Shown one piece after another: positions 16,786 through 26,584 of a DNA stretch of 64,000 bases. Position 1 is the first letter of the stretch. Each line of letters begins with the position of its first letter. The position numbers were made by a program, and so were the translations under genes. The notes below the pieces were generated by a model. That model saw only the letters and a program-made list of their open reading frames with translations, was not told where the DNA came from and ran no database searches. Origin of the DNA: Spirochaetaceae bacterium (GTDB lineage Bacteria > Spirochaetota > Spirochaetia > B11-G9); assembly GCA_015493635.1 (NCBI GenBank), contig WGCU01000018.1, positions 1-64,000 on the forward strand. The letters run 5' to 3'.

Positions 16786-17268
16786 ATGATAAAAGCTATG
16801 CTGCCAGGTTCATTTGATCCTCCGACAAACGGACATCTGAATCTGATTGAACGGGCATCACGTATATTTGAGAAACTGTATATTGTTATCGCGGTTAATG
16901 AATCAAAAAAATATCTGTTTTCCGCGAAGGAACGGTACAGTATGATCAGGAAGCTTACTACTCCATACAAGAATGTAGAAGTTACATTATTTGATGATCT
17001 TGTTGTAAATTTTGCCCAGCAGAATAACGTTAAGGTTATCATTAGGGGAGTAAGGGCGTTAGTTGATTTCGGATATGAGTTTGAGCTTGCTATGACGAAT
17101 AAAGAACTTAATCCGAATATTGAGATAATGTTTATGCCGACTGATCCGAAGTTTTTTGTATTGCGCTCTTCGGCCATAAAGGAAATCGCAGCTTTTCACG
17201 GGGATATATCGTCAATGGTACCCCCTGATGTTGTTGTGGCACTAGAACAGAAGCTGCATACTAGTTGA
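16786..17268 (+). CDS. coaD: phosphopantetheine adenylyltransferase
   Basis: CoaD makes dephospho-CoA from 4'-phosphopantetheine and ATP, the penultimate step of coenzyme A synthesis. The 160-residue protein has the nucleotidyltransferase motif PGSFDPPTNGHLNLI (the TxGH variant TNGH) and the C-terminal motif RSSAIKEIA (ISSTxxR-type loop in modified form). I start it at ATG 16786, giving the normal family length. A longer frame from 16750 would begin inside the promoter. Confidence 0.95.
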   Translation: MIKAMLPGSFDPPTNGHLNLIERASRIFEKLYIVIAVNESKKYLFSAKERYSMIRKLTTPYKNVEVTLFDDLVVNFAQQNNVKVIIRGVRALVDFGYEFELAMTNKELNPNIEIMFMPTDPKFFVLRSSAIKEIAAFHGDISSMVPPDVVVALEQKLHTS

Positions 17269-17294
17269 CATGAGAACCCTTTTCAGGGTATGTT
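17265..17294 (+). promoter_or_regulatory. promoter of rpmF-acpP-rnc
   Basis: TTGACA (17265-17270) and TATGTT (17289-17294) are separated by 18 bases. The -35 box overlaps the coaD stop codon. The spacer holds a small dyad, ACCCT with AGGGT (17276-17289). Confidence 0.6.
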
Positions 17295-17329
17295 CATGGC
17301 ACTTTAAAGTAGTTTGAAAGGATGTAGAA

Positions 17330-17518
17330 ATGGCAGTACCAAAATACAAGACTTCTAAGGCACGGACAAGAACGAGGAGAGCTGCAAATATGAAAATGAG
17401 CGCCCCCGGTCTTGTTGAATGCGGCACTTGTGGTAATAAGGTCCTTCCTCACAGAGTTTGCCCGAAGTGCGGTTTTTACCGCGGAAAACAGGTAATTGAA
17501 CTTGAGGATATGGCCTAA
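17330..17518 (+). CDS. rpmF: 50S ribosomal protein bL32
   Basis: This 62-residue protein begins MAVPKYKTSKARTRTRRA, typical of L32, and has the four-cysteine zinc ribbon C31, C34, C44 and C47 (CGTC and CPKC), so it is the zinc-binding form. It leads the rpmF-acpP-rnc operon, with GAAAGG upstream of the ATG. In many bacteria rpmF precedes fatty-acid genes, and acpP follows here. Confidence 0.97.
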   Translation: MAVPKYKTSKARTRTRRAANMKMSAPGLVECGTCGNKVLPHRVCPKCGFYRGKQVIELEDMA

Positions 17519-17542
17519 TAAAAATTATAGGAGCTAAAACCT

Positions 17543-17779
17543 ATGGAAGATCTTTTTGAAAAGTTGAAAAAACTTATCGCAGAAAAACTAGAAGTTGAAG
17601 AGGATAAAATCACAATGGAATCCTCTTTCCGTCAGGATCTTGGCGCAGACAGCCTGGATACCTATGAACTCGTTTATGCTATCGAGGAGGAAATGGGTGT
17701 AACTATTCCTGATGAGAAAGCAAATGAATTCGAAACAGTAGGTGATGCAGTTGAATTTCTGAAATCACAGGGTAAGTAA
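17543..17779 (+). CDS. acpP: acyl carrier protein
   Basis: ACP carries growing fatty acids on a phosphopantetheine arm attached to Ser37 in the motif LGADSLDTYELVY. The 78-residue acidic four-helix protein has normal length and a GGAGC Shine-Dalgarno. It sits next to rpmF and rnc, and coaD just upstream supplies a precursor of its prosthetic group, though from a separate promoter. Confidence 0.97.
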   Translation: MEDLFEKLKKLIAEKLEVEEDKITMESSFRQDLGADSLDTYELVYAIEEEMGVTIPDEKANEFETVGDAVEFLKSQGK

Positions 17780-17786
17780 GCGTTAC

Positions 17787-18533
17787 ATGAATCTCAAGAA
17801 AGGGCTGTATACCTTTCGACCACCAACGATAAACGGTGAAAGGAAGAAAGAGTTGCAGCTTTTTGAGAAAAATGCAGGTATTAGGTTCAGGAAATTGGAT
17901 TTCCTGAACCTTGCTTTTTCCCACCGGTCATTTGCTAACGAAAGCAGAGAAAACTTTGACAACAATGAAAAGCTTGAATTTTTAGGTGATAGTGTGCTGG
18001 GCCTTGTCGTTAGTGAATACCTCTATAAAAGCCTTCCTGATAAGCATGAAGGTGATCTTGCTCGTATAAAATCATTTGTTGTCAGCGAAGATACCCTTGC
18101 AGATATTGCCCGCCGTTTAAAAATAGATAATTTTATTTTAATTGGTAAAGGTGAGGAATATTCCGGAGGAAGGAAAAAAAAAGCAATTCTTGCCGATTGC
18201 ATGGAAGCGGTAATAGGTGCTTATTTTATTGATTCTGGGTTTCAGAATGCGCGGAAGTTTATCCTTAAAGAAATAGTGCCTGAAATAAATCTTGTCATAG
18301 AAAATAAACACAAAAAAGATTATAAAACACTACTTCAGGAATTTTCTCAAAAAAAGTTTAAATTATATCCGAAATATATTCTTACAAAAAAATCAGGTCC
18401 GGATCATGATAGAACCTTCTGGATAGAGGTTGTTATACATGATAAACATTACGGACCTGGAAGCGGTAAGAATAAAAAAGAAGCTGAACAGAAAGCTGCA
18501 AGTATTGCGTACAATGATTTAATAAAAGAGTAA
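17787..18533 (+). CDS. rnc: ribonuclease III
   Basis: RNase III cuts double-stranded RNA and processes rRNA precursors. The 248-residue protein has the catalytic signature NNEKLEFLGDSVLGLVVSEY and the second acidic site DCMEAVIGAYFID. A C-terminal double-stranded-RNA-binding domain (about 175-245) follows, with the motif KNKKEAEQKAASIAYNDL. A 30-residue N-terminal extension precedes the catalytic domain. It starts seven bases after acpP, and the operon ends here convergent with the cca-like gene. Confidence 0.96.
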   Translation: MNLKKGLYTFRPPTINGERKKELQLFEKNAGIRFRKLDFLNLAFSHRSFANESRENFDNNEKLEFLGDSVLGLVVSEYLYKSLPDKHEGDLARIKSFVVSEDTLADIARRLKIDNFILIGKGEEYSGGRKKKAILADCMEAVIGAYFIDSGFQNARKFILKEIVPEINLVIENKHKKDYKTLLQEFSQKKFKLYPKYILTKKSGPDHDRTFWIEVVIHDKHYGPGSGKNKKEAEQKAASIAYNDLIKE

Positions 18534-18548
18534 CGTAGTATTGAGAAT

Positions 18549-19907
18549 CTATATGAGAGTTTGTTTGAGAAGGTTATCTGCTATTTCAAGTAGTTTTTCT
18601 CTTCTGTTTAGAGAAGGATCATCAAGCACAGCTTCCAGTAATTCATGAAGTATAATACCGATAACGGGACCGCGTTCAATATGTAACTGTTCCTGTATTA
18701 TTTTTCCGTTGACGGCAAGATCCTTCAATGTAAAGGCCTTATCCTCTTCAAGTATAGCATTAACACGGTCAATAAAACGGTAAAGCTGCTCCGGGTCAAA
18801 ACTTTTATTTTTCATACCATACTGGTCAGCAAGACGTAGTTTAAAAAGATCATCAAGAGCATCAACTCCGACACGGGCAATAAATTTTCTCACAGCACCA
18901 TCACTCCATTCATCGGTATAATGAAACATGTGATGTTCAATAAGATGACAGGTTTTTTTTATTGTTTCGTTGGGAAACTTAAGACGTTTTAATACATTTT
19001 TAGAAAGTTCTGAAGATATTTTATCATGATTATAAAATGTTGGAATACCAAGTTCATCAGTTTTTCGAGCTGCTGGTTTGCCAAGATCATGGAGAAGCGC
19101 CGCAAGACGTACGATAAGACTGTGTTTATCTGCTCCATCGCATGAGTAATAAAGATGATCAAGCACATCAAAATCATGAAAGCCTTTCTGATCAACCCCC
19201 CTGCATTCATTAAGTTCAGGAATAATCAGAGACATAATACCTGTCTTCTCTAATATCATTAACGCGGTTGAAGGTTTGTCTGTGGAGAGAATCCTGATAA
19301 TTTCATCCCGAATACGTTCCATGGAAACCTTCAAAATATTTTGACTGCATAGTGCCATTGCTTTTAAAGTTTCTTGTTCTATAGTAAAATCAAGTTGAGA
19401 AGTAAACCTGCACCCGCGCATAAGCCGAAGTCCATCTTCATTAAAGCGGTCTACCGGATTTCCTATAGCACGGATTATTTTTGATTTTATGTCATCAATA
19501 CCATGGTGAGGATCAATAATATCTCCCGTGTTCATATTGAGAGCAATAGCGTTTATTGTAAAATCCCTTCTTTTAAGATCTTCAAAGATAGAAGCACTGT
19601 ACTGTACGTAATCAGGATGGCGGGCGTTGGTATAGGTACTTTCAATCCTGAAGGTGGTTACTTCATACTGTTCTCCTTTAAAAAGTACCGTCACTGTTCC
19701 ATGTTTGATACCTGTCGGTATGACTCGTCTGAAAATGCGGAGAACATCTTCCGGCAGTGCATCTGTGGCAAAATCATAATCCGTGGGTTCTAGATGCGCG
19801 TAAAAGTTACGGAGAGCACCACCGACAAGGTAGCATGAGTATTGATTTTCCTTGAATACAGACGCAAAAGATTTTAATTTTTTATTAAGAAGTGCTTTCC
19901 GTTTCAC
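18549..19907 (-). CDS. cca: CCA tRNA nucleotidyltransferase (HD-domain type)
   Basis: This 452-residue class II nucleotidyltransferase adds or repairs the tRNA CCA end, or in part adds A residues. The N-terminal domain has YLVGGALRNF and the catalytic DxD in TDYDFATDALPEDV, then RRDFTINAIALN. An HD domain follows (LLHDLGKPAARKTD, about 270-285) and a helical C-terminus. A separate poly(A)-polymerase-like gene lies at 34522, so this copy is more likely the CCA-adding enzyme. None of the tRNAs in this window encodes CCA, so the activity is needed. Confidence 0.88.
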   Translation of the reverse strand: MKRKALLNKKLKSFASVFKENQYSCYLVGGALRNFYAHLEPTDYDFATDALPEDVLRIFRRVIPTGIKHGTVTVLFKGEQYEVTTFRIESTYTNARHPDYVQYSASIFEDLKRRDFTINAIALNMNTGDIIDPHHGIDDIKSKIIRAIGNPVDRFNEDGLRLMRGCRFTSQLDFTIEQETLKAMALCSQNILKVSMERIRDEIIRILSTDKPSTALMILEKTGIMSLIIPELNECRGVDQKGFHDFDVLDHLYYSCDGADKHSLIVRLAALLHDLGKPAARKTDELGIPTFYNHDKISSELSKNVLKRLKFPNETIKKTCHLIEHHMFHYTDEWSDGAVRKFIARVGVDALDDLFKLRLADQYGMKNKSFDPEQLYRFIDRVNAILEEDKAFTLKDLAVNGKIIQEQLHIERGPVIGIILHELLEAVLDDPSLNRREKLLEIADNLLKQTLI

Positions 19908-19963
19908 CGTTTGGACAGTAAACTATCTTGTTGTAAAAGTGTCAAGTAAGAGACCGTAATAAT

Positions 19964-19989
19964 AGGCGGCTATCAAAAGATAGCCGCCT
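19964..19989 (-). terminator. terminator of flaB
   Basis: A perfect 11-base inverted repeat, AGGCGGCTATC with GATAGCCGCCT and an AAAA loop, lies 28 bases after the flaB stop codon. The stem is strong and GC-rich; the downstream T-run is weak. Confidence 0.8.
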
Positions 19990-20016
19990 GTAAGTAATTG
20001 TTGGAAAGATGAGCGC

Positions 20017-20889
20017 TTATTTAAAGAGCTGTAAAACTGACTGACCGCGCTGATTTGCCTGAGCGAGCATTGCTGTTGAAGTTTGAACAAGAATTTGGTT
20101 CTTGGTATATGAAACCATTTCTGTAGCCATATCCGTATCACGAATCCGTGATTCGGCAGCCTGAAGGTTTTCTGCTCCCACACTTAAGCCTTGAATTGCG
20201 TATTCGAGCCTGTTCTGGTATGCACCAAGATCTGCTCTCTGCTTACTGACTTTCGTCAAAGCCGCATCAATAACAGAAAGGTCCATGTTGGCATTGTCAG
20301 GGGTTGCGATTGAAATGAATGTTGCCGAGCTGGCTTTTGCGCCAAGACCCTGAATTCCAAGACCCTGTGCTGTCATTGTTCCTATAAAGACCCTTTCCCG
20401 CTGATCCATATTCGCACCAATATGGAGCCACATGCTTCCTGTTATGGAATTTTGTCCTGTCGGTCTGCCGAACCGTCCGGTCAGCATGTTAAGACCGTTG
20501 AATTGTGCATGTGATGCAATCCGGTTAATCTCGTCCACAAGTTGACTGACTTCTACCTGGATCTGCATTCTGTCTTCACTGCTGTAGATACCATTGGAAC
20601 TTTGAACTGCAAGTTCTCTCATCCGCTGAAGAATATCCTGGCTTTCCTGCAGATAGCCTTCAGTCGTCTGGATAAAAGAAATTCCATCCTGAGCATTTTT
20701 TTGGGCTCTCTTTAAACCGCGGATTTGAGCTCTCATTTTTTCAGAAACAGCCAGACCGGACGCATCATCTCCCGCTCTGTTGATCCGCATTCCTGAAGAG
20801 AGTTTTTCCATGTTTTTGCTCACGTTTAAATTATTTAACCCGTTTGTTCTTTGAGCAAAAATGGCACTCATGTTGTGATTGATTATCAT
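20017..20889 (-). CDS. flaB: flagellin FlaB (periplasmic flagellar core)
   Basis: FlaB forms the core of the spirochaetal periplasmic flagellum. The 290-residue protein starts [20 protein letters not shown] and has [20 protein letters not shown], the classic N-terminal D0/D1 motif. The spirochaete-type middle reads [19 protein letters not shown], then [14 protein letters not shown]. The C-terminal D0 ends [15 protein letters not shown]. Length is as expected; there is no large D2/D3 insert. It stands alone with AGGAGG, a sigma-28-like promoter and a strong terminator. Confidence 0.97.
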   Translation of the reverse strand: MIINHNMSAIFAQRTNGLNNLNVSKNMEKLSSGMRINRAGDDASGLAVSEKMRAQIRGLKRAQKNAQDGISFIQTTEGYLQESQDILQRMRELAVQSSNGIYSSEDRMQIQVEVSQLVDEINRIASHAQFNGLNMLTGRFGRPTGQNSITGSMWLHIGANMDQRERVFIGTMTAQGLGIQGLGAKASSATFISIATPDNANMDLSVIDAALTKVSKQRADLGAYQNRLEYAIQGLSVGAENLQAAESRIRDTDMATEMVSYTKNQILVQTSTAMLAQANQRGQSVLQLFK

Positions 20890-20945
20890 ACAATCCTCCT
20901 TGATTGTGTAAAAGGTATACAGACATCCTTGTCCATATTTTCTTA

Positions 20946-20975
20946 TATTTTCGGTAAATCAGATCCGGACTTAAC
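20946..20975 (-). promoter_or_regulatory. sigma-28-like promoter of flaB
   Basis: On the minus strand TTAA (20971-20974), 15 bases and ACCGAAAA resemble the flagellar sigma consensus TAAA-N15-GCCGATAA. The leader to the ATG is about 50 bases and carries AGGAGG at 20895-20900. Confidence 0.6.
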
Positions 20976-21011
20976 AAAAAAATGGAAAATTAAGGCAGGA
21001 GGGTAGGCACT

Positions 21012-21038
21012 ATGGCCAGAATAAGATATAAAAAGTAA
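21012..21038 (+). CDS. possible 8-codon upstream ORF before ileS
   Basis: The frame ATG GCC AGA ATA AGA TAT AAA AAG TAA encodes MARIRYKK. AGGAGGG lies eight bases before its ATG, a better Shine-Dalgarno than most genes here have. It ends 29 bases before ileS. It may be a leader peptide or a chance frame. Confidence 0.3.
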   Translation: MARIRYKK

Positions 21039-21067
21039 TTCAATTATCTCAATATGAGGAGGATCTC

Positions 21068-24000
21068 TTGTACAAACCAGTCGATTCAAAAGTAAGTTTT
21101 CCACACATGGAAGAGAAAATACTCAAATTCTGGGATGAAAATGATATATTCAAAAAATCCATTTCCCAGAGGGAGGGTAATGATGAATTTGTTTTTTATG
21201 ATGGACCTCCCTTTGCTACAGGGCTGCCGCATTTTGGTCATTTTGTACCTGGTACCATAAAAGATATTATTCCCCGTTATCAGACAATGAAGGGGAAGAA
21301 GGTTGATCGAAGATTCGGTTGGGACTGTCATGGTCTTCCCGTTGAATATGAAATGGAAAAAGAGCTTGGAATTTCAGGAAAATATCAGATAGAAAAATTC
21401 GGAGTTGCAAAATTTAACGAATCCTGCAGATCCATTGTCCTTCGGTACACATCAGAATGGAAGAATATAGTAACGAGAATGGGGCGGTGGGTCGATTTTG
21501 AACATGACTATAAAACGATGGATCCGCAGTACATGGAATCCATCTGGTGGATTATAAAACAGTTGATGGAAAAAGGACTTATGTACGAAGGATTTAACAT
21601 TATGCCGTACAGTCCCGCTCTTTCAACACCGCTTTCCAACTTTGAAGTGAATTTGGGAGGATACCAGGATGTTATTGATCCTGCTGTAACGGTACGGTTT
21701 AAAGTAAAAGATCAGAATTCAGTATATTTCCTTGCATGGACAACAACCCCATGGACACTTCCTTCAAATCTTGGTCTTGCTCTTGGTCCTGATATTATCT
21801 ATGTAAAAGTTAAAGATGGTGATGAATACTATATTCTCGCTAAAGAAAGGCTTTCTGCGTATTACAAAAATGAGGAAGATTACGAAATAATAGAAGAAAT
21901 GACCGGTAGAGATATTGCGGGAATACAGTATGAACCGCTTTTCCCCTATTTTGAAAATCTTGCAGATCAAAACGCCTTCAGAACTATTCTTGCTGAATAT
22001 GTAACCACAGAAGATGGTACTGGTATAGTTCATACAGCTCCTGGTTTTGGAGAGGAAGACTATGCAGCAATGAAGAATACAGGGGTTCCTATTGTCTGCC
22101 CCATAGACGCAGAGTGTAAGTTTACCGATGAAATTCCTGAATACGAAGGACTTTTTGTCAAAGATGCTGATAAGGCAATAATAAAACGCTTAAAGGAAGA
22201 AGGAAAACTTGTAAAACGTGAAAATTACAAACATAGTTATCCGTTTTGTTATAGAACAAAAAAACCGCTTATATACAGGGCAATTTCATGTTGGTTTGTT
22301 GATGTAGGAAAAATTAAGGAGAAGATGCTCCGGGCAAATGATCAAGTAAACTGGGTTCCTGCTCACCTGAAAAAAGGTCGGTTTGGAAAATGGCTTGAAG
22401 GAGCCCGTGACTGGGCAATAAGCAGAAACCGGTACTGGGGTAATCCTATTCCCATATGGAAATGTGACGGTTCCGATTATCTGGAAGTTATTGGGTCACG
22501 TGAGGAGCTTGAAGAGAAATCAGGTACTGCAGTACCTGATCTCCATAAACATTTTGTAGATGACTTAACCTGGCCGAGCCCTGATGGTAAAGGGACAATG
22601 CGGCGGATCCCTGATGTTCTTGACTGCTGGTTTGAATCAGGATCAATGCCCTATGCTCAGGTCCATTATCCCTTTGAAAATAAGGAATGGTTTGAGAAAA
22701 ACTTTCCTGCTGATTTTATATCAGAAGGGCTTGATCAAACTCGTGGGTGGTTTTATACCCTAACGATACTTGCCGCAGCCCTTTTTGATAAACCTGCTTT
22801 TAAGAATGTAGTTGTCAACGGTCTCGTTCTTGCGGAAGATGGAAAAAAAATGTCCAAATCAGAACGTAATTTTTCTGATCCTGTTGAAGTGATAGATAAA
22901 TTCGGAGCTGATGCCCTTCGTATGTTTCTTATGAACTCCGCTGTGGTTAAGGCGGAAGATCTTAAATTTTCTGATGAAGGTGTTAAGGATGTTCTTAAAA
23001 GCTTTATAATTCCTTTCTGGAATGCATACAGTTTTTTTGTAACCTATGCGAATATTGATAATTTTGTTCCTGAAGGGATACAGGGCAGTCTTGAGAATCC
23101 TCTGGACCGCTGGATACTCTCTGAAGCGGAAAATCTTGTTTTAAAAGTTTCAGAGAATCTTGATAAGTACGATCTGAACAGAGCCATTATTCCTATTGTA
23201 CGGTTTGTTGATCTCTTGAATAACTGGTACATACGCCGGTCACGCCGGCGTTTCTGGCGGTCGGAAAATGATATTGATAAAATACAGGCATATGAAACAA
23301 TCTATGCTGTGCTTCTGAAAATCATACATGTTTCAGCGCCGTTCATCCCTTTTATAACAGAAGAAATATATCAGAACTTGAGAACACCAGATATGCCAGA
23401 ATCTATTCATCTTGCGGATTATCCTGTTCCTGATCAGTCAAGGAGAGATCTTGAACTTGAAAAGAAAATGGAGATTACCCGTCATGCGGTTTCTATGGGA
23501 AGGGCTCTGCGCAGCATGCACTCTCTAAAAACACGGCAGCCATTAAAAGCAATTTATCTTGTTACGAGAGATGGTGATGAGCGGAGGATCCTCCGGGAGA
23601 TGGATGATATTATCCAGGAAGAGTTAAATGTAAAGGATGTCCAGTTTAAAGATAACGAAGAAGATCTTGTGGAATATAAGGCAAAGGCGAACTTTAAAAC
23701 TCTCGGCAGAAAACTCGGTAAAAACATGAAAAAGGCTGCTGGGAAAATCGAAACCCTTTCAATGGATGAAATTCAGTCGATCCTGGAAGGATCAGTGCTT
23801 ACGATTGATTTTGACGGAGGAAGTATTGATCTTGATAAAGAAAGTATAATCGTACAGCGTTTTGAAAAAGAGAACATGAAGGTTCTTAATGAGGGATCGC
23901 TTACCGTTGCTCTGGACAGCGAGATGACTGATGAACTTCGTAAAGAAGGAACGGTTAGAGATATGATACGGAGTATCCAGAACCTTAGAAAAGAACGGGG

Positions 24001-24190
24001 GCTAAAAGTAACTGACAGGATTTTTCTTTATCTTGATGGTACAGAATGGCTTCAGAGCGCTGTAAAGGATTTTGAAGATCATCTTGTTCGGGAAACCCTC
24101 TCTGAGAAAATATACTGGCAGAAAAAAGATAACGCTATCAAGGTGGATTGCGGAGATGAAGTCTGCTTACTAGACCTTGAGAAAAAATAG
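21068..24190 (+). CDS. ileS: isoleucyl-tRNA synthetase
   Basis: IleRS charges tRNA-Ile and edits valine. The 1040-residue class I enzyme has the HIGH-type motif PHFGHF, the CP1 editing region (with LAWTTTPWTLPSNLGLALG), the KMSKS loop (GKKMSKSERNF) and an anticodon-binding domain. A long C-terminal part ends near DEVCLLDLEKK. The absence of a clear C-terminal Cys4 zinc site suggests the eukaryote-like type found in spirochaetes. The start is TTG at 21068 with GAGGAGG. Confidence 0.96.
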   Translation: MYKPVDSKVSFPHMEEKILKFWDENDIFKKSISQREGNDEFVFYDGPPFATGLPHFGHFVPGTIKDIIPRYQTMKGKKVDRRFGWDCHGLPVEYEMEKELGISGKYQIEKFGVAKFNESCRSIVLRYTSEWKNIVTRMGRWVDFEHDYKTMDPQYMESIWWIIKQLMEKGLMYEGFNIMPYSPALSTPLSNFEVNLGGYQDVIDPAVTVRFKVKDQNSVYFLAWTTTPWTLPSNLGLALGPDIIYVKVKDGDEYYILAKERLSAYYKNEEDYEIIEEMTGRDIAGIQYEPLFPYFENLADQNAFRTILAEYVTTEDGTGIVHTAPGFGEEDYAAMKNTGVPIVCPIDAECKFTDEIPEYEGLFVKDADKAIIKRLKEEGKLVKRENYKHSYPFCYRTKKPLIYRAISCWFVDVGKIKEKMLRANDQVNWVPAHLKKGRFGKWLEGARDWAISRNRYWGNPIPIWKCDGSDYLEVIGSREELEEKSGTAVPDLHKHFVDDLTWPSPDGKGTMRRIPDVLDCWFESGSMPYAQVHYPFENKEWFEKNFPADFISEGLDQTRGWFYTLTILAAALFDKPAFKNVVVNGLVLAEDGKKMSKSERNFSDPVEVIDKFGADALRMFLMNSAVVKAEDLKFSDEGVKDVLKSFIIPFWNAYSFFVTYANIDNFVPEGIQGSLENPLDRWILSEAENLVLKVSENLDKYDLNRAIIPIVRFVDLLNNWYIRRSRRRFWRSENDIDKIQAYETIYAVLLKIIHVSAPFIPFITEEIYQNLRTPDMPESIHLADYPVPDQSRRDLELEKKMEITRHAVSMGRALRSMHSLKTRQPLKAIYLVTRDGDERRILREMDDIIQEELNVKDVQFKDNEEDLVEYKAKANFKTLGRKLGKNMKKAAGKIETLSMDEIQSILEGSVLTIDFDGGSIDLDKESIIVQRFEKENMKVLNEGSLTVALDSEMTDELRKEGTVRDMIRSIQNLRKERGLKVTDRIFLYLDGTEWLQSAVKDFEDHLVRETLSEKIYWQKKDNAIKVDCGDEVCLLDLEKK

Positions 24191-24200
24191 AGGGAGCGGT

Positions 24201-25112
24201 ATGATTTTCCGCTATTCAGTGAACAGGCAGATGAGGATGTCCATTCCTCTGCTTCTTTTGTCTCTTCTTCTTGTTGGTTTCTCGGGATGTAAAACTGTAC
24301 CTGAGCTTTCAGTAAAAGATTACCCGGCTCTTGTTTCAGAGAATGGCTCTTTGTTTGTTTCTTTTAATATACGAAAAGACAGAGATCTTGTTGTCTCATA
24401 TTTGGAAAAGAATGAGAAGGGAAATGATCTCAGCAGGATTATTGATAGAACAGACCGGATCTCATTTTCTTTTGCGGATCAGGTAGGACATGGATATTCT
24501 GCTGTAGCAGAGGGAAATTATCCGTCGTTGATAACAACATTCGCTTTGACCAACAGCAAAGAATGGGTTAAACATAAAGGTATTTATACATGGTGGGAGA
24601 ACAAGGATGCCCATCTACAGCTTGCTCTCCCAATAAATTCAATTGCTCTTTTTTCCACTGATAATATTATTGATCTAATGGAAAAATTTAAAAACGGTGA
24701 ACGTGGGTATATCCCTGATTCTGTAAGACGGGAAATGGAAAAGAGTGCGGTCTTAGTGTACACATCATCTCCTTCTCCATCATTATTCAGTGCCTTTGGT
24801 CTGAAAATTGATCCTGATGATGTTGTAAAACTTGATATTTCTTTGATCCGCAACAACAGCGAGAGTAGTTCACCACTTCCAGTTTCTTATAAAATATGGG
24901 GATATATTCAGTTGAGAGATACCGTAAAAGCACGGGCTTTTAACACAGGTTTAAAACTGGGGCTGTTAACCATGGCCATTCGGGAAGGTAATACGGCTAT
25001 CAGAAAGCTTATAAAAGAGAATCCGTTTGTGCTCCGGGATACAAGAATTATATTTAACGGTGTCAATATTACTCTTTCTGATATTTTGGATGTAATGAAA
25101 GATAAAAAGTGA
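24201..25112 (+). CDS. lipoprotein of unknown function
   Basis: The 303-residue protein has a long N-terminal region and lipoprotein signal, SIPLLLLSLLLVGFSGC, with the lipobox Cys near residue 31. The rest is a mixed alpha/beta domain (for example NGSLFVSFNIRKDRDLVVSY and LKIDPDDVVKLDISLI) without a family I recognise. I start it at ATG 24201 because AGGGAGCGG lies just upstream; an in-frame ATG at 24177 is inside ileS. It follows ileS by 10 bases and precedes hisH by 10 bases, so it is probably in the same transcript. Confidence 0.65.
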   Translation: MIFRYSVNRQMRMSIPLLLLSLLLVGFSGCKTVPELSVKDYPALVSENGSLFVSFNIRKDRDLVVSYLEKNEKGNDLSRIIDRTDRISFSFADQVGHGYSAVAEGNYPSLITTFALTNSKEWVKHKGIYTWWENKDAHLQLALPINSIALFSTDNIIDLMEKFKNGERGYIPDSVRREMEKSAVLVYTSSPSPSLFSAFGLKIDPDDVVKLDISLIRNNSESSSPLPVSYKIWGYIQLRDTVKARAFNTGLKLGLLTMAIREGNTAIRKLIKENPFVLRDTRIIFNGVNITLSDILDVMKDKK

Positions 25113-25122
25113 GGTAGCTTTT

Positions 25123-25728
25123 ATGAAAATCGGTGTTGTTGATTATAAAGCTGGAAATCTTAAAAGTGTTGAGACAGCATTAAAATATTTAAAGGCGAAT
25201 TTTATAATATCCGGAAACAGCAGAGATCTCGCAGGATGCGGTAAAATAATCTTTCCCGGAGTGGGAGAGGCTCTATCCGCCATGAACGTTTTAAACAAAT
25301 CAGGTCTTGCAGCGTTTATGAAAAACAGCTTTGCGTCTGATATTCCTATCTTGGGAATATGTCTAGGCAGTCAGATTGTTCTGGATACTTCTGATGAAAA
25401 TAATGCTGTCTGTCTTGGCCTGGTTCCCGGCAGAGCGGTACGTTTTACAAAAACTTCAGGTTTAAAAATACCCCACATGGGGTGGAATCAAGTTGAAATT
25501 ATCCGGGATCATTATATTTTTAACGGCGTACCTGACAATAGTTCATTCTATTTTGTTCACTCATACTATCCCGCACCTCAGAGTAGTAACGATGTGGTTG
25601 CTGTTACTGAATATGGAAAGACGTTCAGCTCTGTTTTTACCAGCCGGAACCTGGTGGCTGTGCAGTTCCATCCTGAGAAATCAGGAGAAACCGGACTCCA
25701 GATGCTCTTGAATTTTATTAAACATTAG
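25123..25728 (+). CDS. hisH: imidazole glycerol phosphate synthase, glutaminase subunit
   Basis: HisH releases ammonia from glutamine and passes it to HisF in histidine synthesis. The 201-residue class I amidotransferase has the triad Cys in [10 protein letters not shown], and His and Glu in [12 protein letters not shown]. The oxyanion-side motif FPGVGEA is present. It is paired with hisF (10-base gap). No other his biosynthetic genes are nearby. Confidence 0.95.
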   Translation: MKIGVVDYKAGNLKSVETALKYLKANFIISGNSRDLAGCGKIIFPGVGEALSAMNVLNKSGLAAFMKNSFASDIPILGICLGSQIVLDTSDENNAVCLGLVPGRAVRFTKTSGLKIPHMGWNQVEIIRDHYIFNGVPDNSSFYFVHSYYPAPQSSNDVVAVTEYGKTFSSVFTSRNLVAVQFHPEKSGETGLQMLLNFIKH

Positions 25729-25738
25729 GAAGGATACC

Positions 25739-26503
25739 ATGCTACAAAAACGGATTATTGTTTGTCTTGATGTTAAAAACGGCAGGACAACAAAAGGTAT
25801 AAAGTTCCAGAATAACATTGATATCGGGGACCCTGTAGCCATGGCGGAGTTATACTATCATCAGGGTGTTGATGAACTGGTTTTTTATGATATAACTGCC
25901 TCCACTGAGAAACGGAGTATCATGATTGATGTGGTGAGAAGGGTAGCTGAAAAGATATTTATTCCTTTTTCTGTGGGTGGTGGTATTGGATCTCTTCAGG
26001 ATATGAAGCAGGTTATCATGGCGGGAGCTGAAAAAGTCAGTGTTAACAGTCTGGCGGTAAAAAAACCAGAAATAATTACTGAAGGTGCACTGCATTTCGG
26101 CAGCCAGTGTATTGTCGTCGGGATGGATGTAAAGAAAGATGCGGATATGGAATCCGGTTACAGGATAGTTATACATGGAGGAAGGACTCCTGTTGATCTT
26201 GATGCCCTCTCCTGGGCAAAGGAAGTTGAAAGGAGGGGTGCCGGTGAAATAGTCCTTAATTCTATAGATGCCGATGGTACAAAAGACGGTTACGAACTGA
26301 ATCTGACACGAATGATATCGGAATCTGTCGGTATTCCCGTTGTTGCATCCGGCGGAGCCGGAATCCCTCAGCACCTCATTGATGTATTTAAAGAAGGTAA
26401 AGCTGATGCGGCTCTTATTGCATCAATGGTGCACCTGGATGGATTTACTGTTGGAGAAATTAAAAAAGAGATTGAAAAAGCCGGAATACCGGTTAGAATG
26501 TAA
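25739..26503 (+). CDS. hisF: imidazole glycerol phosphate synthase, cyclase subunit
   Basis: HisF is a TIM barrel that forms the imidazole ring. The 254-residue protein keeps both catalytic Asp residues, in [15 protein letters not shown] and [14 protein letters not shown]. The first phosphate loop is FSVGGGIGS and the second is VASGGAG. It forms the enzyme with HisH just upstream. The loop GRTTKG replaces the more usual GRVVKG. Confidence 0.95.
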   Translation: MLQKRIIVCLDVKNGRTTKGIKFQNNIDIGDPVAMAELYYHQGVDELVFYDITASTEKRSIMIDVVRRVAEKIFIPFSVGGGIGSLQDMKQVIMAGAEKVSVNSLAVKKPEIITEGALHFGSQCIVVGMDVKKDADMESGYRIVIHGGRTPVDLDALSWAKEVERRGAGEIVLNSIDADGTKDGYELNLTRMISESVGIPVVASGGAGIPQHLIDVFKEGKADAALIASMVHLDGFTVGEIKKEIEKAGIPVRM

Positions 26504-26584
26504 TTTTATTCTTGCCTCTTGCGTGTATATTTTACTATATTATCGGTGTGTTATGTATAACTTTTTGTAAACTGGAGATGACAT

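Noticed and set aside
20890-21067. A T-box or other riboswitch upstream of ileS
   Set aside because: No T-box core or stem-loop pattern is visible; only the short frame at 21012 was found.
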